This document shows positions 7,481 to 15,706 of a DNA stretch of 24,121 bases, one piece after another (position 1 is the first letter of the stretch; each line of letters begins with the position of its first letter). The notes beneath the pieces are model-generated. The model was not told the DNA's origin. It made no database searches and saw only the letters and a list, made by a program, of their open reading frames with translations. The stretch covers positions 1 through 24,121 of the forward strand of contig NZ_MAEI01000020.1 of the NCBI RefSeq assembly GCF_009933255.1. The letters are read 5' to 3'. Both the position numbers and the translations under genes were made by a program. Source of the stretch: Enterococcus diestrammenae. Its GTDB lineage: Bacteria; Bacillota; Bacilli; Lactobacillales; Enterococcaceae.

Positions 7481-10400
7481 TTCAAACCACCTCCGTTGTA
7501 GAGTAATTTAAAGAAGCTTTCGCCTGCGTATTTGTTAGCGATCGAGCCGATTGCATCTTTTGAGATAATAAAGTTCTTTTGAGCTATTATCCTCAGAAGT
7601 TTTATAACCTCTTTTAAATCTACTTGATTCTGTGCACTTGCAGGCGCAGGTGGATTTGCAAAATTGTTTGACGCCACGGATAATCGACTTAGTTTTGTGT
7701 CGTCAAACTTAGTCCCTGTAGCATACCGTGGTATCGTCTCCATCATCTTTTGGATAGACGGCCAAATTTTTGTACCTTTTGGTAAGTTGTACGGCGTCCA
7801 TGTAGCTGGCGAGATACCAAAATCACCCTGTGGAGTTAAAAATGGCTCTCGTTTTCCACCATCACCCAACCATACTGGCCCGCCTTGGAAATAAGGGTCA
7901 CCAGTAGCTTTGCCTGGAAGGACTGGGCCGATGAAGTTAGCTCGCACAGTTTTCGTAATCGTATCTGGCAAGTTGTTTTTAAAGTTTAAAACAGACCTAA
8001 AAGCATCCCCGGCTGGCCCGGAGGCGTTATCCACACCATTCATCGTTTTCGTGTTAGGCGAAATATTTCGGTTGTAATAGTTAACACCGTCAGTAGCGCC
8101 TTGCAATGCAGATTTAATCGAGGCGTTGTCCCCGTACAATACCTTTAATGCCGGATGGATAGTCTTATTGTAAGTACCAATAGAAATAGAACCATCAGAT
8201 ATTTTTTTCATTATGTCTTGATTATTTCCAAGCATCAGTTTGACATCTGTTGGAAGACTATTCCAAGCGGCCAAACTCCCTTCTGATGCCATAACCTTAG
8301 AAAGTAAGTCGCTATTATTACCCAAAAGGTGTTTTTCAGTTTCTGGCAAAGATTTCCATCGATTGTACTCTTGCTCAGAGGATAGAATCTTCGCCAACAC
8401 ATCTTGATTGTTACCAAGAATTTTCTTCTCCGTCTCCGGCAAAGCTTTCCAAGCGTTAAACGTTGCCTCGGAACCAGTAATTTTAAGAATTAAATCCTCG
8501 TTGTTACCCAAAATTTTCTTTTGGGCATCCGGGATTTGTTTCCACAAATTAAACCGTTCGTCAGACTCATACAACTTTTTGAGTAAGTCGTAGTTGTCCC
8601 CGAGTATTTCCTTGGTTTCAGCTGGGATAGAATTCCAGTTTCCTAGTTTCTCTTCGGACTTCGCAATAACTCCAAGGAACTCAGCGTTTTTGGCGCCTAG
8701 TTCTTTAATCTCCGGTTGGTACTTATCCCACAATCCCAGGTTTGCCATGGTTTCGGCCATGGTCTCCGGCGTGTTGGAGTAGATGAGAGCTTTCTTTTCT
8801 TCAAAAGATAAACCAGCCCAATCCCCTTTTGCCTGGACGGCTTGGGTCATGGTCTTAGTCACATTGCTGTCCAACATCGCTTGCTGTTCGGTAAAGGATA
8901 GGCCTTCCCATTTTCCGTTGGCGATAGCAGCTTCGGCAATCATTAATTTGGCATTGGAAGATACGTCTGCATCTTTGGCCAGCCACATCATCTGATTCCA
9001 GTTCTTTTCTTCCTTGGCGGCTTCGTTGACAATTTCTTGGGCATTTGTTTTGACATTGCCCTCTTTATCAATGAGTTCCAAGCTATTCCACATATCTCCA
9101 GCGGCCGTACCAGCTTCAGCAGTTAAAGCAATTTGATCTGCATTTTTTTGTGTATTCTCTGCCAACTCATTCGCCATGTCTCCTATACTACGCATGAGTT
9201 TTTCGTTATCTTTTATTAGCAAATCGCTGGCGCCTGTCGCCTCGGAAATAAGTTTTCCCGAACCCATGTGGACTTCGTTTGCCAATTCGGGATATTTTTC
9301 TTTAATGAGAGCCATTTGATTCAAGAAGCCGTCACCAGTCGCTTGATTCATCGCATCCCATTCATCGAGATACTTTTGAGCAAACTCACCGTCGAGGTTA
9401 TAACCCCATTCTTTGAGCCATTCTTCTTGTTCTTTTCTCGACTTAGCATAATGACTTTGCTGTGCATCGTATTGCTCGCCTAAAGATTGCATCATAGCTT
9501 TCGCTTCTTCTTTTGTGGCACTCGATACATCAGCAGTCATAGATTTCAAAATGGCGCGTTTTTGCTCGGCAGATACATCTAGTGTTTCCACGTAAGCCTC
9601 AGCGCTTTTTGTAGACAAATCTTGAATTTGTTTTGCTTCAGAAATCGTTAACTCTCTGTTTTCGTTAGAAGCCTTTTCTCGCAAAGCTTTAATGTGAGCA
9701 TTATTTTCTTCGACAGTAGCAAGAGAGCGTTCGTTCCGTTCTTTTTCGTCAGTTACAATTTGTTCCATTGTATCCGAGACTGTTTCCGGAAGTGCCTTAA
9801 GTAGTCCATCTAGCCCTTGAATTTTTTTAGTTAAACTATCCTCCAAAGTTGTGCCGATGGTAGCGAAGTTATTAGCCATTTCTCCGGTATTTGTCGATAC
9901 ACCGCTTGCTAACAAGCCAAATTGACCACTTGCTTCTTCCGTCTTACTTTTTACGGTGTCGAGAGTCCCAGAAACTTCTACACCGACATCCTCGCCCCAA
10001 CGTTTAACCCGTTGACTAGAGTTCCACGCTTCTTCACCAAATGTTTTCCACGCTCCATAGCCGAGTGCCAAAAGGCCACCAGCGCCGACAATGAGTGGTA
10101 ATGCACCCGCTAGTCCGCTAGCACCTAAAGCTGTAGTTAATGCTCCCACACCGCCGCTTCCGGCTGCTGTTGAAGCTCCAGCGGCTAATTTCAATGTGCC
10201 GTCTGCCATCAGTTCAAATGTTGTTTTGCTAGCTTTCGCCGTTCCTGATAGTTTTCCGATCCACTGGTTTAACTTTCCAACCGTGGATATCCCGCCACCG
10301 GTGATTTTCAGGAAGCCCCCAAGAACTTTAGATACAGGTCCAATCGCTGCAGCTAATCCGATGTATTTCATGATTGCTTGCTGTGTTTCGGGATTGGCTT

Positions 10401-11220
10401 CGCTAAATTTTTGAGCTAGATCAGCGATATTTTTAATGAATGGTTTTGCTGCCTGCACACCGTCTCTTAATGCGCCTAAAAACGGTCCACCAAATTCGAT
10501 GGCAACATCAGTTACTTCGTTTTTCAACATTGCCAATTGTGATTCGACTGTTTCATATCGTTTGCCAGCTTCTTCAGCTAATGCGGTGTTTTCCTCAAAA
10601 GCAGAGTTACCAGTTTCAATAGCCTCGCCAAAAATACCGCTCGCGTTAGCCGCACGTAGCAAGCTATCCCGCAACCGGACTTCTTTGATATCCATATCAT
10701 CTAAAACTTTAATCGCAGACGTGCCGGACTCTTCCGCTTTTGATAAGCCTTCAACAAATTTCATGATGGCTGTAGACGGGTCTTCTTTAAACATTTTTGC
10801 AAACTGATCGCCCGTCATTCCAGCGACGTCAGCAAACTGTTCCAGACTCGTTTTGGACTTATCAGCTTCTTTGTACATTTTCTTAAGCTCGGACCCGGTA
10901 AAGCCCATTTCTTTAGCCACACCGGTTAATTCCTTACCACCGTTTCTAACGGCAATAACCAAACGTTCCCAAGATACACCTTGGTCAGCGGCGTGTTGTT
11001 TCAATTCCTCGAAGGACCCGACACCCTTTTCGGTAGCCAGTTGCATTTGTACCATGACCTTGGAAAAAGCAGACCCACCAGCCTCGGCCTCTACCCCCAC
11101 ACTTGAGAGAGCGGCAGCGAAGCCTAAGATATCCCCCTCGGACATGCCAATCTGTTTACCGGCCCCGGCGAGGCGCAAGGCCATAGCAGAGATTTCTGAT
11201 TCCGTGGTTGCGTAGTTGTT
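7477..11220 (-). CDS. Tail tape measure protein, exon 2 (1,247 residues)
   Basis: Exon 2 begins at the AAC codon at 11220 and encodes 1,247 residues. Joined to exon 1 it gives a 1,545-residue tape measure protein, which sets tail length and fills the tail lumen. The junction reads DLG-NNYATTESEI, matching the conserved TP901-type tape measure core. Next come a hydrophobic Gly/Ala stretch around exon residues 365-395, a long coiled-coil region, and twelve repeats of 30-32 residues anchored by Trp or Tyr (8050-9093). The apparent ORF start at 11223 is the last three intron bases read as TTG and has no ribosome site. Without splicing this exon should not be translated efficiently. Confidence 0.92.
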   Translation of the reverse strand, partial: NNYATTESEISAMALRLAGAGKQIGMSEGDILGFAAALSSVGVEAEAGGSAFSKVMVQMQLATEKGVGSFEELKQHAADQGVSWERLVIAVRNGGKELTGVAKEMGFTGSELKKMYKEADKSKTSLEQFADVAGMTGDQFAKMFKEDPSTAIMKFVEGLSKAEESGTSAIKVLDDMDIKEVRLRDSLLRAANASGIFGEAIETGNSAFEENTALAEEAGKRYETVESQLAMLKNEVTDVAIEFGGPFLGALRDGVQAAKPFIKNIADLAQKFSEANPETQQAIMKYIGLAAAIGPVSKVLGGFLKITGGGISTVGKLNQWIGKLSGTAKASKTTFELMADGTLKLAAGASTAAGSGGVGALTTALGASGLAGALPLIVGAGGLLALGYGAWKTFGEEAWNSSQRVKRWGEDVGVEVSGTLDTVKSKTEEASGQFGLLASGVSTNTGEMANNFATIGTTLEDSLTKKIQGLDGLLKALPETVSDTMEQIVTDEKERNERSLATVEENNAHIKALREKASNENRELTISEAKQIQDLSTKSAEAYVETLDVSAEQKRAILKSMTADVSSATKEEAKAMMQSLGEQYDAQQSHYAKSRKEQEEWLKEWGYNLDGEFAQKYLDEWDAMNQATGDGFLNQMALIKEKYPELANEVHMGSGKLISEATGASDLLIKDNEKLMRSIGDMANELAENTQKNADQIALTAEAGTAAGDMWNSLELIDKEGNVKTNAQEIVNEAAKEEKNWNQMMWLAKDADVSSNAKLMIAEAAIANGKWEGLSFTEQQAMLDSNVTKTMTQAVQAKGDWAGLSFEEKKALIYSNTPETMAETMANLGLWDKYQPEIKELGAKNAEFLGVIAKSEEKLGNWNSIPAETKEILGDNYDLLKKLYESDERFNLWKQIPDAQKKILGNNEDLILKITGSEATFNAWKALPETEKKILGNNQDVLAKILSSEQEYNRWKSLPETEKHLLGNNSDLLSKVMASEGSLAAWNSLPTDVKLMLGNNQDIMKKISDGSISIGTYNKTIHPALKVLYGDNASIKSALQGATDGVNYYNRNISPNTKTMNGVDNASGPAGDAFRSVLNFKNNLPDTITKTVRANFIGPVLPGKATGDPYFQGGPVWLGDGGKREPFLTPQGDFGISPATWTPYNLPKGTKIWPSIQKMMETIPRYATGTKFDDTKLSRLSVASNNFANPPAPASAQNQVDLKEVIKLLRIIAQKNFIISKDAIGSIANKYAGESFFKLLYNGGGLN
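8050..9093 (-). repeat. Twelve aromatic-anchored ~31-residue repeats in the tape measure gene
   Basis: Aromatic codons recur at low-coordinate positions 9088, 8998, 8908, 8818, 8728, 8635, 8542, 8449, 8356, 8263, 8170 and 8074. The steps are 90, 90, 90, 90, 93, 93, 93, 93, 93, 93 and 96 bp. The later copies share WKxLPETEKxxLGNNxDLL. Regularly spaced aromatic residues are a known property of tape measure proteins, and gain or loss of whole units would change tail length. Confidence 0.85.
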
Positions 11221-11430
11221 CAATTTTGTTATCGTGTGGGCTTTTTATCCCTCACTTCTTACAGTTTCCTGTAAGTTCAGCATACATATTCACCTTCGTC
11301 TTTACACGGTCAGGTGCTAACCACTCGTGGAGGTATTTTTGCTCTCTTAACGCTCAACCTCTATGCGTTACGGTGGCGAGTGATGTTCTCGCTTACCTCG
11401 GTATTAGCTTAGTTTTTGGTATAATAAAAA

Positions 11431-11450
11431 CCCCTATTACAAAATAGAGG
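11431..11450 (-). terminator. Terminator-like hairpin overlapping the intron endonuclease stop
   Basis: On the minus strand CCTCTATT-TTGT-AATAGGGG forms an 8-bp stem followed by TTTTTATT. The stop codon of the intron endonuclease (11437-11439) lies inside it. If it terminates, full pre-mRNA for the tape measure needs antitermination or translation-independent read-through. It may instead end a short endonuclease transcript. Confidence 0.65.
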
Positions 11451-12360
11451 TTGTCGGTTTGTTTTCTTCTAAATATAAGGCAAATTGTTTTTTTGTATTA
11501 TGACCATATCCATATTTTTTATGAAATTTACGATGGCAATCTTCGCATAACGTTATTCCGTTATCGGTATTAAACCTTTCTTTTTCGTAAAAATCCCAAG
11601 AATTCAAATGATGAGCGTTCAACTTACGTCCTCTTCTTCCACACATTTGGCAAATATAATCATCTCGCAAGTAAATCTTATCTCTCCATTTTCTGATTGC
11701 TCCGTTTTGCATATCTCTTGCAGCTCGTTCTTCTTCAGTTAATGAAAAGTTATACTTATAATGGTTTTCTCCAGAACGTTTCTCAGTTCCACATTTATTG
11801 CAATGCGAACCTCTTAAAAAAGCATCCGGGGTTACCATAAACTCATGATTACATTTTTTAATGTTGTGTCTCATCAAAAGCGGAGTTTTGTTGTTTTTGT
11901 ATTTCCCTAGAACAATATATTCATTCTTAAAAAGATTAAACACTTCATTTTTGAATTGCTTAGTGGTTTTTCGATTATTGCCAAAGCATTTAGGGCATCT
12001 TGTTCCACCGTTTATAAAGTCGTCTGGTGTTGCAGAATAAAATGTTCCGCATTTTTTATGCGCTAACTCTATCTTATCCTTGCAAGTGACATATTCCCCA
12101 ATAACTTCATATTCATCGTTAGTAAGAGTTTTGACTTTCCTTTTGAATTCATTCGTGTTGCTTTTGAATTTTCCGTTACATAAAGAACACGTTCCTCTTG
12201 TTTTAAAATTTCCTGCGATTACGTTAAACTCTCTATCGCATTTTTTGTGATACATAAGTACATTATCTTTATTAGATACATACTCGCCTCTTACCTCGAA
12301 ATCTGGATAAGTCGAATTTACAAATTCGGAAAACATCTCTGTATTCCATTTTTTACCCAT
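11437..12360 (-). CDS. Intron-encoded HNH homing endonuclease with three zinc-ribbon repeats
   Basis: A 307-residue protein lying wholly inside the group I intron. The N-terminal 195 residues hold three tandem zinc-ribbon-like units, each HxxC or similar followed by CxxC: His38/Cys41/Cys58/Cys61, His101/Cys104/Cys122/Cys125, and His165/Cys170/Cys187/Cys190. The C-terminal part is an HNH nuclease: CQMC (237, 240), HH (250-251), N267 and CEDCH (272-276). It should cut intronless tape measure alleles and drive intron homing. The ATG at 12360 follows GGAGGG by 10 bases. A longer frame to 12459 would start within predicted intron structure and has no ribosome site. Confidence 0.9.
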   Translation of the reverse strand: MGKKWNTEMFSEFVNSTYPDFEVRGEYVSNKDNVLMYHKKCDREFNVIAGNFKTRGTCSLCNGKFKSNTNEFKRKVKTLTNDEYEVIGEYVTCKDKIELAHKKCGTFYSATPDDFINGGTRCPKCFGNNRKTTKQFKNEVFNLFKNEYIVLGKYKNNKTPLLMRHNIKKCNHEFMVTPDAFLRGSHCNKCGTEKRSGENHYKYNFSLTEEERAARDMQNGAIRKWRDKIYLRDDYICQMCGRRGRKLNAHHLNSWDFYEKERFNTDNGITLCEDCHRKFHKKYGYGHNTKKQFALYLEENKPTTSIL

Positions 12361-12463
12361 AATAAATACACCCTCCACAGTGTTTTTTCTCCAATTATTG
12401 TTAAACATGGGAAACGAAGTTGGAGTACTTCGCGTTCGCCCCGTCGGGCTATCCCACACCTTT

Positions 12464-12472
12464 ATTATACCA
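12464..12472 (-). promoter_or_regulatory. Extended -10 promoter candidate inside the intron
   Basis: The minus strand reads TGGTATAAT, a perfect TATAAT with the TGn extension, about 100 bases upstream of the endonuclease ATG. No good -35 box is seen at 17 bp, which extended -10 promoters can tolerate. It could give a spliceless message for the homing endonuclease. Position and sequence only; no transcript evidence. Confidence 0.5.
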
Positions 12473-12546
12473 TAAAACCTTAGCCTTCACCGATTTTGGT
12501 TAGTATTTTATGCTGCCAATTTCTCGGCAACCGGGCAACAATTTTT

Positions 12547-13440
12547 ACCCAAATCTACTAGTGCCGAACCTAAATTGCTAAACTTATCTTGTGACATCCC
12601 GACGATGTTCGCAAAACGCGCCATCTCTGTAGCGGCGGTTTCAGCCGACATGGTTGTCGATTCGCCCATGTCAATCATGGTCTTTGTAAATCCAACAACC
12701 TTATCTGTTTGGACACCTAATTGCCCGGCGGCTTCCGCTACCGCTGCAATCTCTTGGTGGCTGGCCGGTAATTCTTTCGCTAAGCCTCGCAAACCGTCTT
12801 CTAAGTCCTTGTAACTGTATACGACATTCCCATTACTATCAACGACTTCATCATTGGTCTTTTTAACCCCAGCAAAGGCACTCTCCCAATCCATTGCAGC
12901 TTTAACCGTTGCGCCAACACCAGCTACCAATGGCGCAGTAACACCCATCGTCCATTTATTGCCAAAGCTGTTTAACCCGTCGCCTGCTTTTGACACCTTG
13001 CCGCCAACGTTTTCTAGCGCTTGCCCAGCTTTCGTCCAGTTGGACTCGCTGATTGCAATCTGCGTGCCTAACGCTTTGTATTGACCGCTAAGTCGTTCGA
13101 TTTCAGCCGTCGTCTTGTTCATCGTGGCTTCTGCCGATAGCAACTGCGTTTTCTGGTCTGCTGTAGCGTTGTTCACATCGCCGATAGATTGCTTTAAGCC
13201 GTTGTACTTTTCCTTCTGCTTAACCAATTGTGCAGAATAGTTATCAATCGCTTTGCCAGTTAGCGTGTACTGTGCTTTCTGTGCATTAATGCTTTTGGAG
13301 TTATTCTTAAACGATGTTTCTTGTGCTTTTAAAGCGTTGTTAATCGAGCGCATTTGCGTTTCTAAAACCCGGGTCGACTGTTGGAAGGGGTCGATGTTTA
13401 GACTCGCTGTAGCAGCGATATTCCCTAAATTAGTTGCCAT
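12547..13440 (-). CDS. Tail tape measure protein, exon 1 (298 residues)
   Basis: Exon 1 encodes the first 298 residues of the tape measure protein: a coiled coil (about 25-130), then the start of the conserved TP901-type core (MDWESAFAGVKKT, ELPASHQEIAAVAEAAGQLG, SALVDLG). The ATG at 13440 follows AAGGAGG by 5 bases and lies 13 bases after the GT chaperone stop. Exon 1 ends on the complete codon GGT at 12547. Unspliced message would read on into the intron for about a dozen codons (KNCCPVAEKLAA) to a stop at 12508 and yield a short useless product. Confidence 0.92.
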
Positions 13441-13453
13441 ATTATCCTCCTTC

Positions 13454-13965
13454 CTACATTAGTAAGTCCAAAAAGTCTTCTGTGAGTTCAGACTCTGTGG
13501 AGGACTCGTCCAATATTTCGGTAAATAAGCCGATATCTGCTAATGACATCTCCAATATTTCCGGAAGTTTATAACCAGCTTTCATCAAACCTTGCATCAT
13601 GTTCCGTAGGGATTCATAGGCTTCTTCCGGAGTAATCGGCTCACTTACTTTTTTTTGGTATCTTCATCCACAGTGCCACCGAGGGCTTGGATATAAATTT
13701 CGTTTAAAACTTCTGATTCTTTACTTCCCAAACCGTCTAGCAGCTGGTCTGCTGTAAACTCGTTGCCAAAAATTTGGGCAATGGTTTTAATAAAATTCAG
13801 CTGGATTTTTTCGTATTCTTCCGGATCGTTGGCTTTTTCTGTATCCGAGTAATACTGTGTAGCTAAAATCTGGTGTTTGACCGCAAAGATGTTATCGCGG
13901 ATGGTGATTTCGCGTTTTTTAAACACTTGTTTCTTGCCGTCAATGGTGAGTTTAAGTTCAATCAT
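13454..13965 (-). CDS. Tail assembly chaperone GT, made by -1 frameshift
   Basis: Ribosomes that slip back one base at A AAA AAG (13648-13654), just before the G stop codon, read on for 64 more codons to the TAG at 13454. The product has 170 residues. The extension (beginning VSEPITPEEAYE) is acidic and ends near EDFLDLLM; it has no start codon or ribosome site of its own. In lambda-like siphophages G and GT coat the tape measure protein and recruit tail tube subunits, at a ratio set by the frameshift. The gene's position directly before the tape measure fits exactly. Confidence 0.9.
13645..13965 (-). CDS. Tail assembly chaperone G
   Basis: A 106-residue protein between the major tail protein and the tape measure, the standard place for gpG-like chaperones. 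It starts MIELKLTIDGKKQVF and is mostly helical after residue 30. The start at 13965 lies 6 bases after AGGAGG; an upstream in-frame TTG at 13980 lies within that ribosome site and is rejected. It ends in Lys-Lys-Lys encoded by eight consecutive A and one G, which is the slippery site for GT. A strong terminator-like hairpin precedes it, so its level relative to the tail protein is probably reduced. Confidence 0.85.
   Translation of the reverse strand: MIELKLTIDGKKQVFKKREITIRDNIFAVKHQILATQYYSDTEKANDPEEYEKIQLNFIKTIAQIFGNEFTADQLLDGLGSKESEVLNEIYIQALGGTVDEDTKKK
13648..13654 (-). promoter_or_regulatory. Slippery heptamer A AAA AAG for -1 frameshifting
   Basis: In frame the message reads ACC AAA AAA AAG TAA. 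The last seven coding bases form A AAA AAG, one of the most efficient bacterial -1 slippery sequences, with the stop codon immediately after. The -1 frame is then open for 64 codons. Confidence 0.88.
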
Positions 13966-13980
13966 GTGCTTCCTCCTCAA

Positions 13981-14012
13981 AATAAAAAGGCGACAGCAAA
14001 AATGCTATCGCC
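13981..14012 (-). terminator. Terminator or attenuator after the major tail protein gene
   Basis: GGCGATAGC and GCTGTCGCC pair over nine base pairs around an ATTTTT loop, followed by TTTTTATTTT on the minus strand. It sits 11 bases after the major tail protein stop. Partial termination here would give much tail tube message and little chaperone and tape measure message. Confidence 0.9.
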
Positions 14013-14023
14013 AATAATCAAAC

Positions 14024-14584
14024 TTAGCCTGCTGGTACCGTTTGGAAAATTTTCGCACGGAAGGCTTCCATATCAAACTCAGCGTTGTCTTCTCGAGCGA
14101 TAATGTGAGTGATTTTATCTGCCCGGGGTTCAAAGTTCCCGACCAAGGAATCTGGTTGTCCAGAAGGCGTTTCAGCCCGTGTATTTAAATCATATCCGCC
14201 CGGTACAAACTTACCTTTAGCCAAACCAAACCATACATATTTACCAGTATTCAATCGAGACCGGAAAATAGTTGCTACATATGGAATTGTCATGTCAGCG
14301 GTGTAAACTTCCATACCGTCTTCCAAAGTTAAACCGTGCAAGACTGCTTTCGCTTCAGATGTTAAATCCGCATTACCGATTGTTAATTGCATTGCGGAAA
14401 TACCGCCATCTAATACCGCCCACAAACCATCGTCTGCTTGAAAGTTCGCGCTGTTGATTGTGATGGATAGTTGGGCAGAGGTTAAACCCGGAATCGCTGT
14501 CGGGGTTCCGGTTACTTTGTCTGCATCGTCAAGTGTCGCCACTTCCCAATTATCTAAACCAATTTTTACTGTTCGTTGTGCCAT
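14024..14584 (-). CDS. Major tail tube protein
   Basis: A 186-residue protein whose place, after the tail terminator gene and before the chaperones, marks it as the tail tube subunit. Sequence features agree: beta-rich, with TPTAIPGLTSAQLSI, a DGLWAVLDGGISAM segment, and a late KFVPGGYDLNTRAETP stretch typical of phi13-type tail proteins. Hexamers stack to form the tail tube. The ATG at 14584 follows AAGGAGG by 9 bases; a longer frame to 14611 reads through that ribosome site and is rejected. Confidence 0.85.
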   Translation of the reverse strand: MAQRTVKIGLDNWEVATLDDADKVTGTPTAIPGLTSAQLSITINSANFQADDGLWAVLDGGISAMQLTIGNADLTSEAKAVLHGLTLEDGMEVYTADMTIPYVATIFRSRLNTGKYVWFGLAKGKFVPGGYDLNTRAETPSGQPDSLVGNFEPRADKITHIIAREDNAEFDMEAFRAKIFQTVPAG

Positions 14585-14598
14585 GTTTGTTTTCCTCC

Positions 14599-15012
14599 TT
14601 AATTTTTCCAATCAAAAAACCGATACTTCCTGTGATTAATCAACAGGTCAATATCGGCATCTTTGTATCTTGGATTTTCGTTCACTGTGTATGTTGTAAA
14701 ATCATTTGGTTTGAGTATTTCATCAAGTTTTTTCTTTATTTCAAAGGCTTGCGTGTCGGTCTTGCACCAAAAGGACACCTGAACCCGTTGCTCCTCGGAC
14801 ATGGAGACATCATCGGAATAATCATAGTCACCTTCATAAACCGGATTAATGCGGATAAACGGTGCTAATTCTTTCTTACGATACATTTCCGGAATATCGT
14901 GCTTCCAAATGCCATTTTCAGGAGTTAGGGATTTACCACGGAACTCGTCGAACAACGCAATTAGTTCTGTACTACCACTTAACAAGCGATAAACTCTTGT
15001 TTCGATATTCAT
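14599..15012 (-). CDS. Tail terminator / tail completion protein
   Basis: A 137-residue protein directly before the major tail protein, the usual place for the tail terminator that caps the tail tube and docks it to the head. It resembles the DUF3168/gp17-like group by size and by the pattern of a short N-terminal helix, LAPFIRINP strand, RVQVSFWCKT strand and a helix (AFEIKKKLDEIL). Its start overlaps the previous stop by 4 bp (ATGA), which implies coupled translation. The family is inferred mainly from order and pattern. Confidence 0.72.
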   Translation of the reverse strand: MNIETRVYRLLSGSTELIALFDEFRGKSLTPENGIWKHDIPEMYRKKELAPFIRINPVYEGDYDYSDDVSMSEEQRVQVSFWCKTDTQAFEIKKKLDEILKPNDFTTYTVNENPRYKDADIDLLINHRKYRFFDWKN

Positions 15013-15374
15013 AGCTTCAACCCCTCCTGTATTTTCTTGGCATATAGTTCTTGGATGGGCGCTGTCGACTCCTGTATCGTCCGCTCTTTAAAGTTCTGCG
15101 GACGTTGGTTGATAGTCCCATCATCAGGATATTTCACCCGCCAACCTGTGGACTTGCCGTATCCGATATCCTTTTCTATTTGACCTTGTGGACCACCTTT
15201 AAAACCGCTGATAGTTACATCTGATTTCATTTCGCCTTCGTCATAAGGCGTATTTGCTTCCAAGTTCTTTGCAAACAGTTCAGCGCCTTCTGTAACCGCT
15301 TGGCGGGCAACACGCTTGTTATTCGCTTGAAGCTTGTGGATATTGGCGAGAATTTCTTCAAATCCTGTTGTCAT
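15009..15374 (-). CDS. HK97 gp10-like head-tail joining protein
   Basis: A 121-residue protein of the HK97 gp10 family. Characteristic are the N-terminal helix with EGAELFAKNLEANTPYDEGEMKSDV, then a GYGKSTGWRVKYPDDGT strand pair and a C-terminal helix. The family works in joining tail to head or in tail completion; the exact role is uncertain. It overlaps both neighbours by 4 bp and belongs to a run of tightly coupled connector genes. Confidence 0.8.
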   Translation of the reverse strand: MTTGFEEILANIHKLQANNKRVARQAVTEGAELFAKNLEANTPYDEGEMKSDVTISGFKGGPQGQIEKDIGYGKSTGWRVKYPDDGTINQRPQNFKERTIQESTAPIQELYAKKIQEGLKL

Positions 15375-15706
15375 TCAATCGCCTCCACAGTGACCATTAG
15401 CATATCCTTAGACTTCCAGTCTTCTTCAAGGTCAATTACCTTGTATTCGGCATCTCGCCATTTAAGGAGCATTTCTGACTGGATATCCTTGCGGAATCGG
15501 ATATACATTGTCCGTTTGTTTCGTCGCTTTTGGATTTCCTCGATTTTTTCATTTGCGCGATCTCGGAATTCCTTAGTCGTCGCTTTCGCAATCTCGCACC
15601 AGCAAGAAAAGAGGTCCTTATCCGTTTCGACAAGGTCCCCATTTTCATCTTTTGTGATGGTGCGCTCGAAAAAGGTAATCCGCTCGTTTAGCTTACGGGT
15701 TATCAT
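15371..15706 (-). CDS. Head closure protein (phage head-tail joining family)
   Basis: A 111-residue protein of the SPP1 gp16-like head closure group: it starts ITRKLNERITFFERT, has a central CWCEIAKATTKEFRDRAN segment and ends with a strand-rich WRDAEYKVIDLEED part. In this family the protein adds to the connector after DNA filling and holds the DNA in. It overlaps the upstream connector gene by 14 bp and the downstream gene by 4 bp. Confidence 0.82.
   Translation of the reverse strand: MITRKLNERITFFERTITKDENGDLVETDKDLFSCWCEIAKATTKEFRDRANEKIEEIQKRRNKRTMYIRFRKDIQSEMLLKWRDAEYKVIDLEEDWKSKDMLMVTVEAIE

Larger units (their letters stand above)
11221..12546 (-). mobile_element. Group I intron in the tape measure gene (1,326 nt)
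   Basis: Exon 1 ends in TTGGGT (last base 12547) and exon 2 begins AACAAC (first base 11220). The intron's guide TTGTTGCCCGG (12541-12531) pairs with both: GCCCGG with TTGGGT, leaving the U-G wobble at the 5' splice site (P1), and TTGTT with AACAA (P10). The last intron base is G (11221), as required. A P2-like stem, GTTGCC/GGCAGC, follows P1. Near the 3' end CTTACAG-GAAA-CTGTAAG is a P9-like GNRA hairpin. Splicing joins complete codons GGT and AAC. The P3-P8 core was not fully traced. The intron carries an HNH endonuclease gene, which explains its mobility. Confidence 0.93.

Noticed and set aside
7477..11223. A separate 1,248-codon tape measure gene starting at 11223
   Set aside because: The apparent start is the intron's last three bases read as TTG, with no ribosome site; the exon joins exon 1 in frame by group I splicing.
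11221..12546. An intein or an assembly error splitting the tape measure gene
   Set aside because: In-frame stops exclude an intein, and the P1, P10 and terminal-G pattern together with an HNH gene fit an intron far better than an error.
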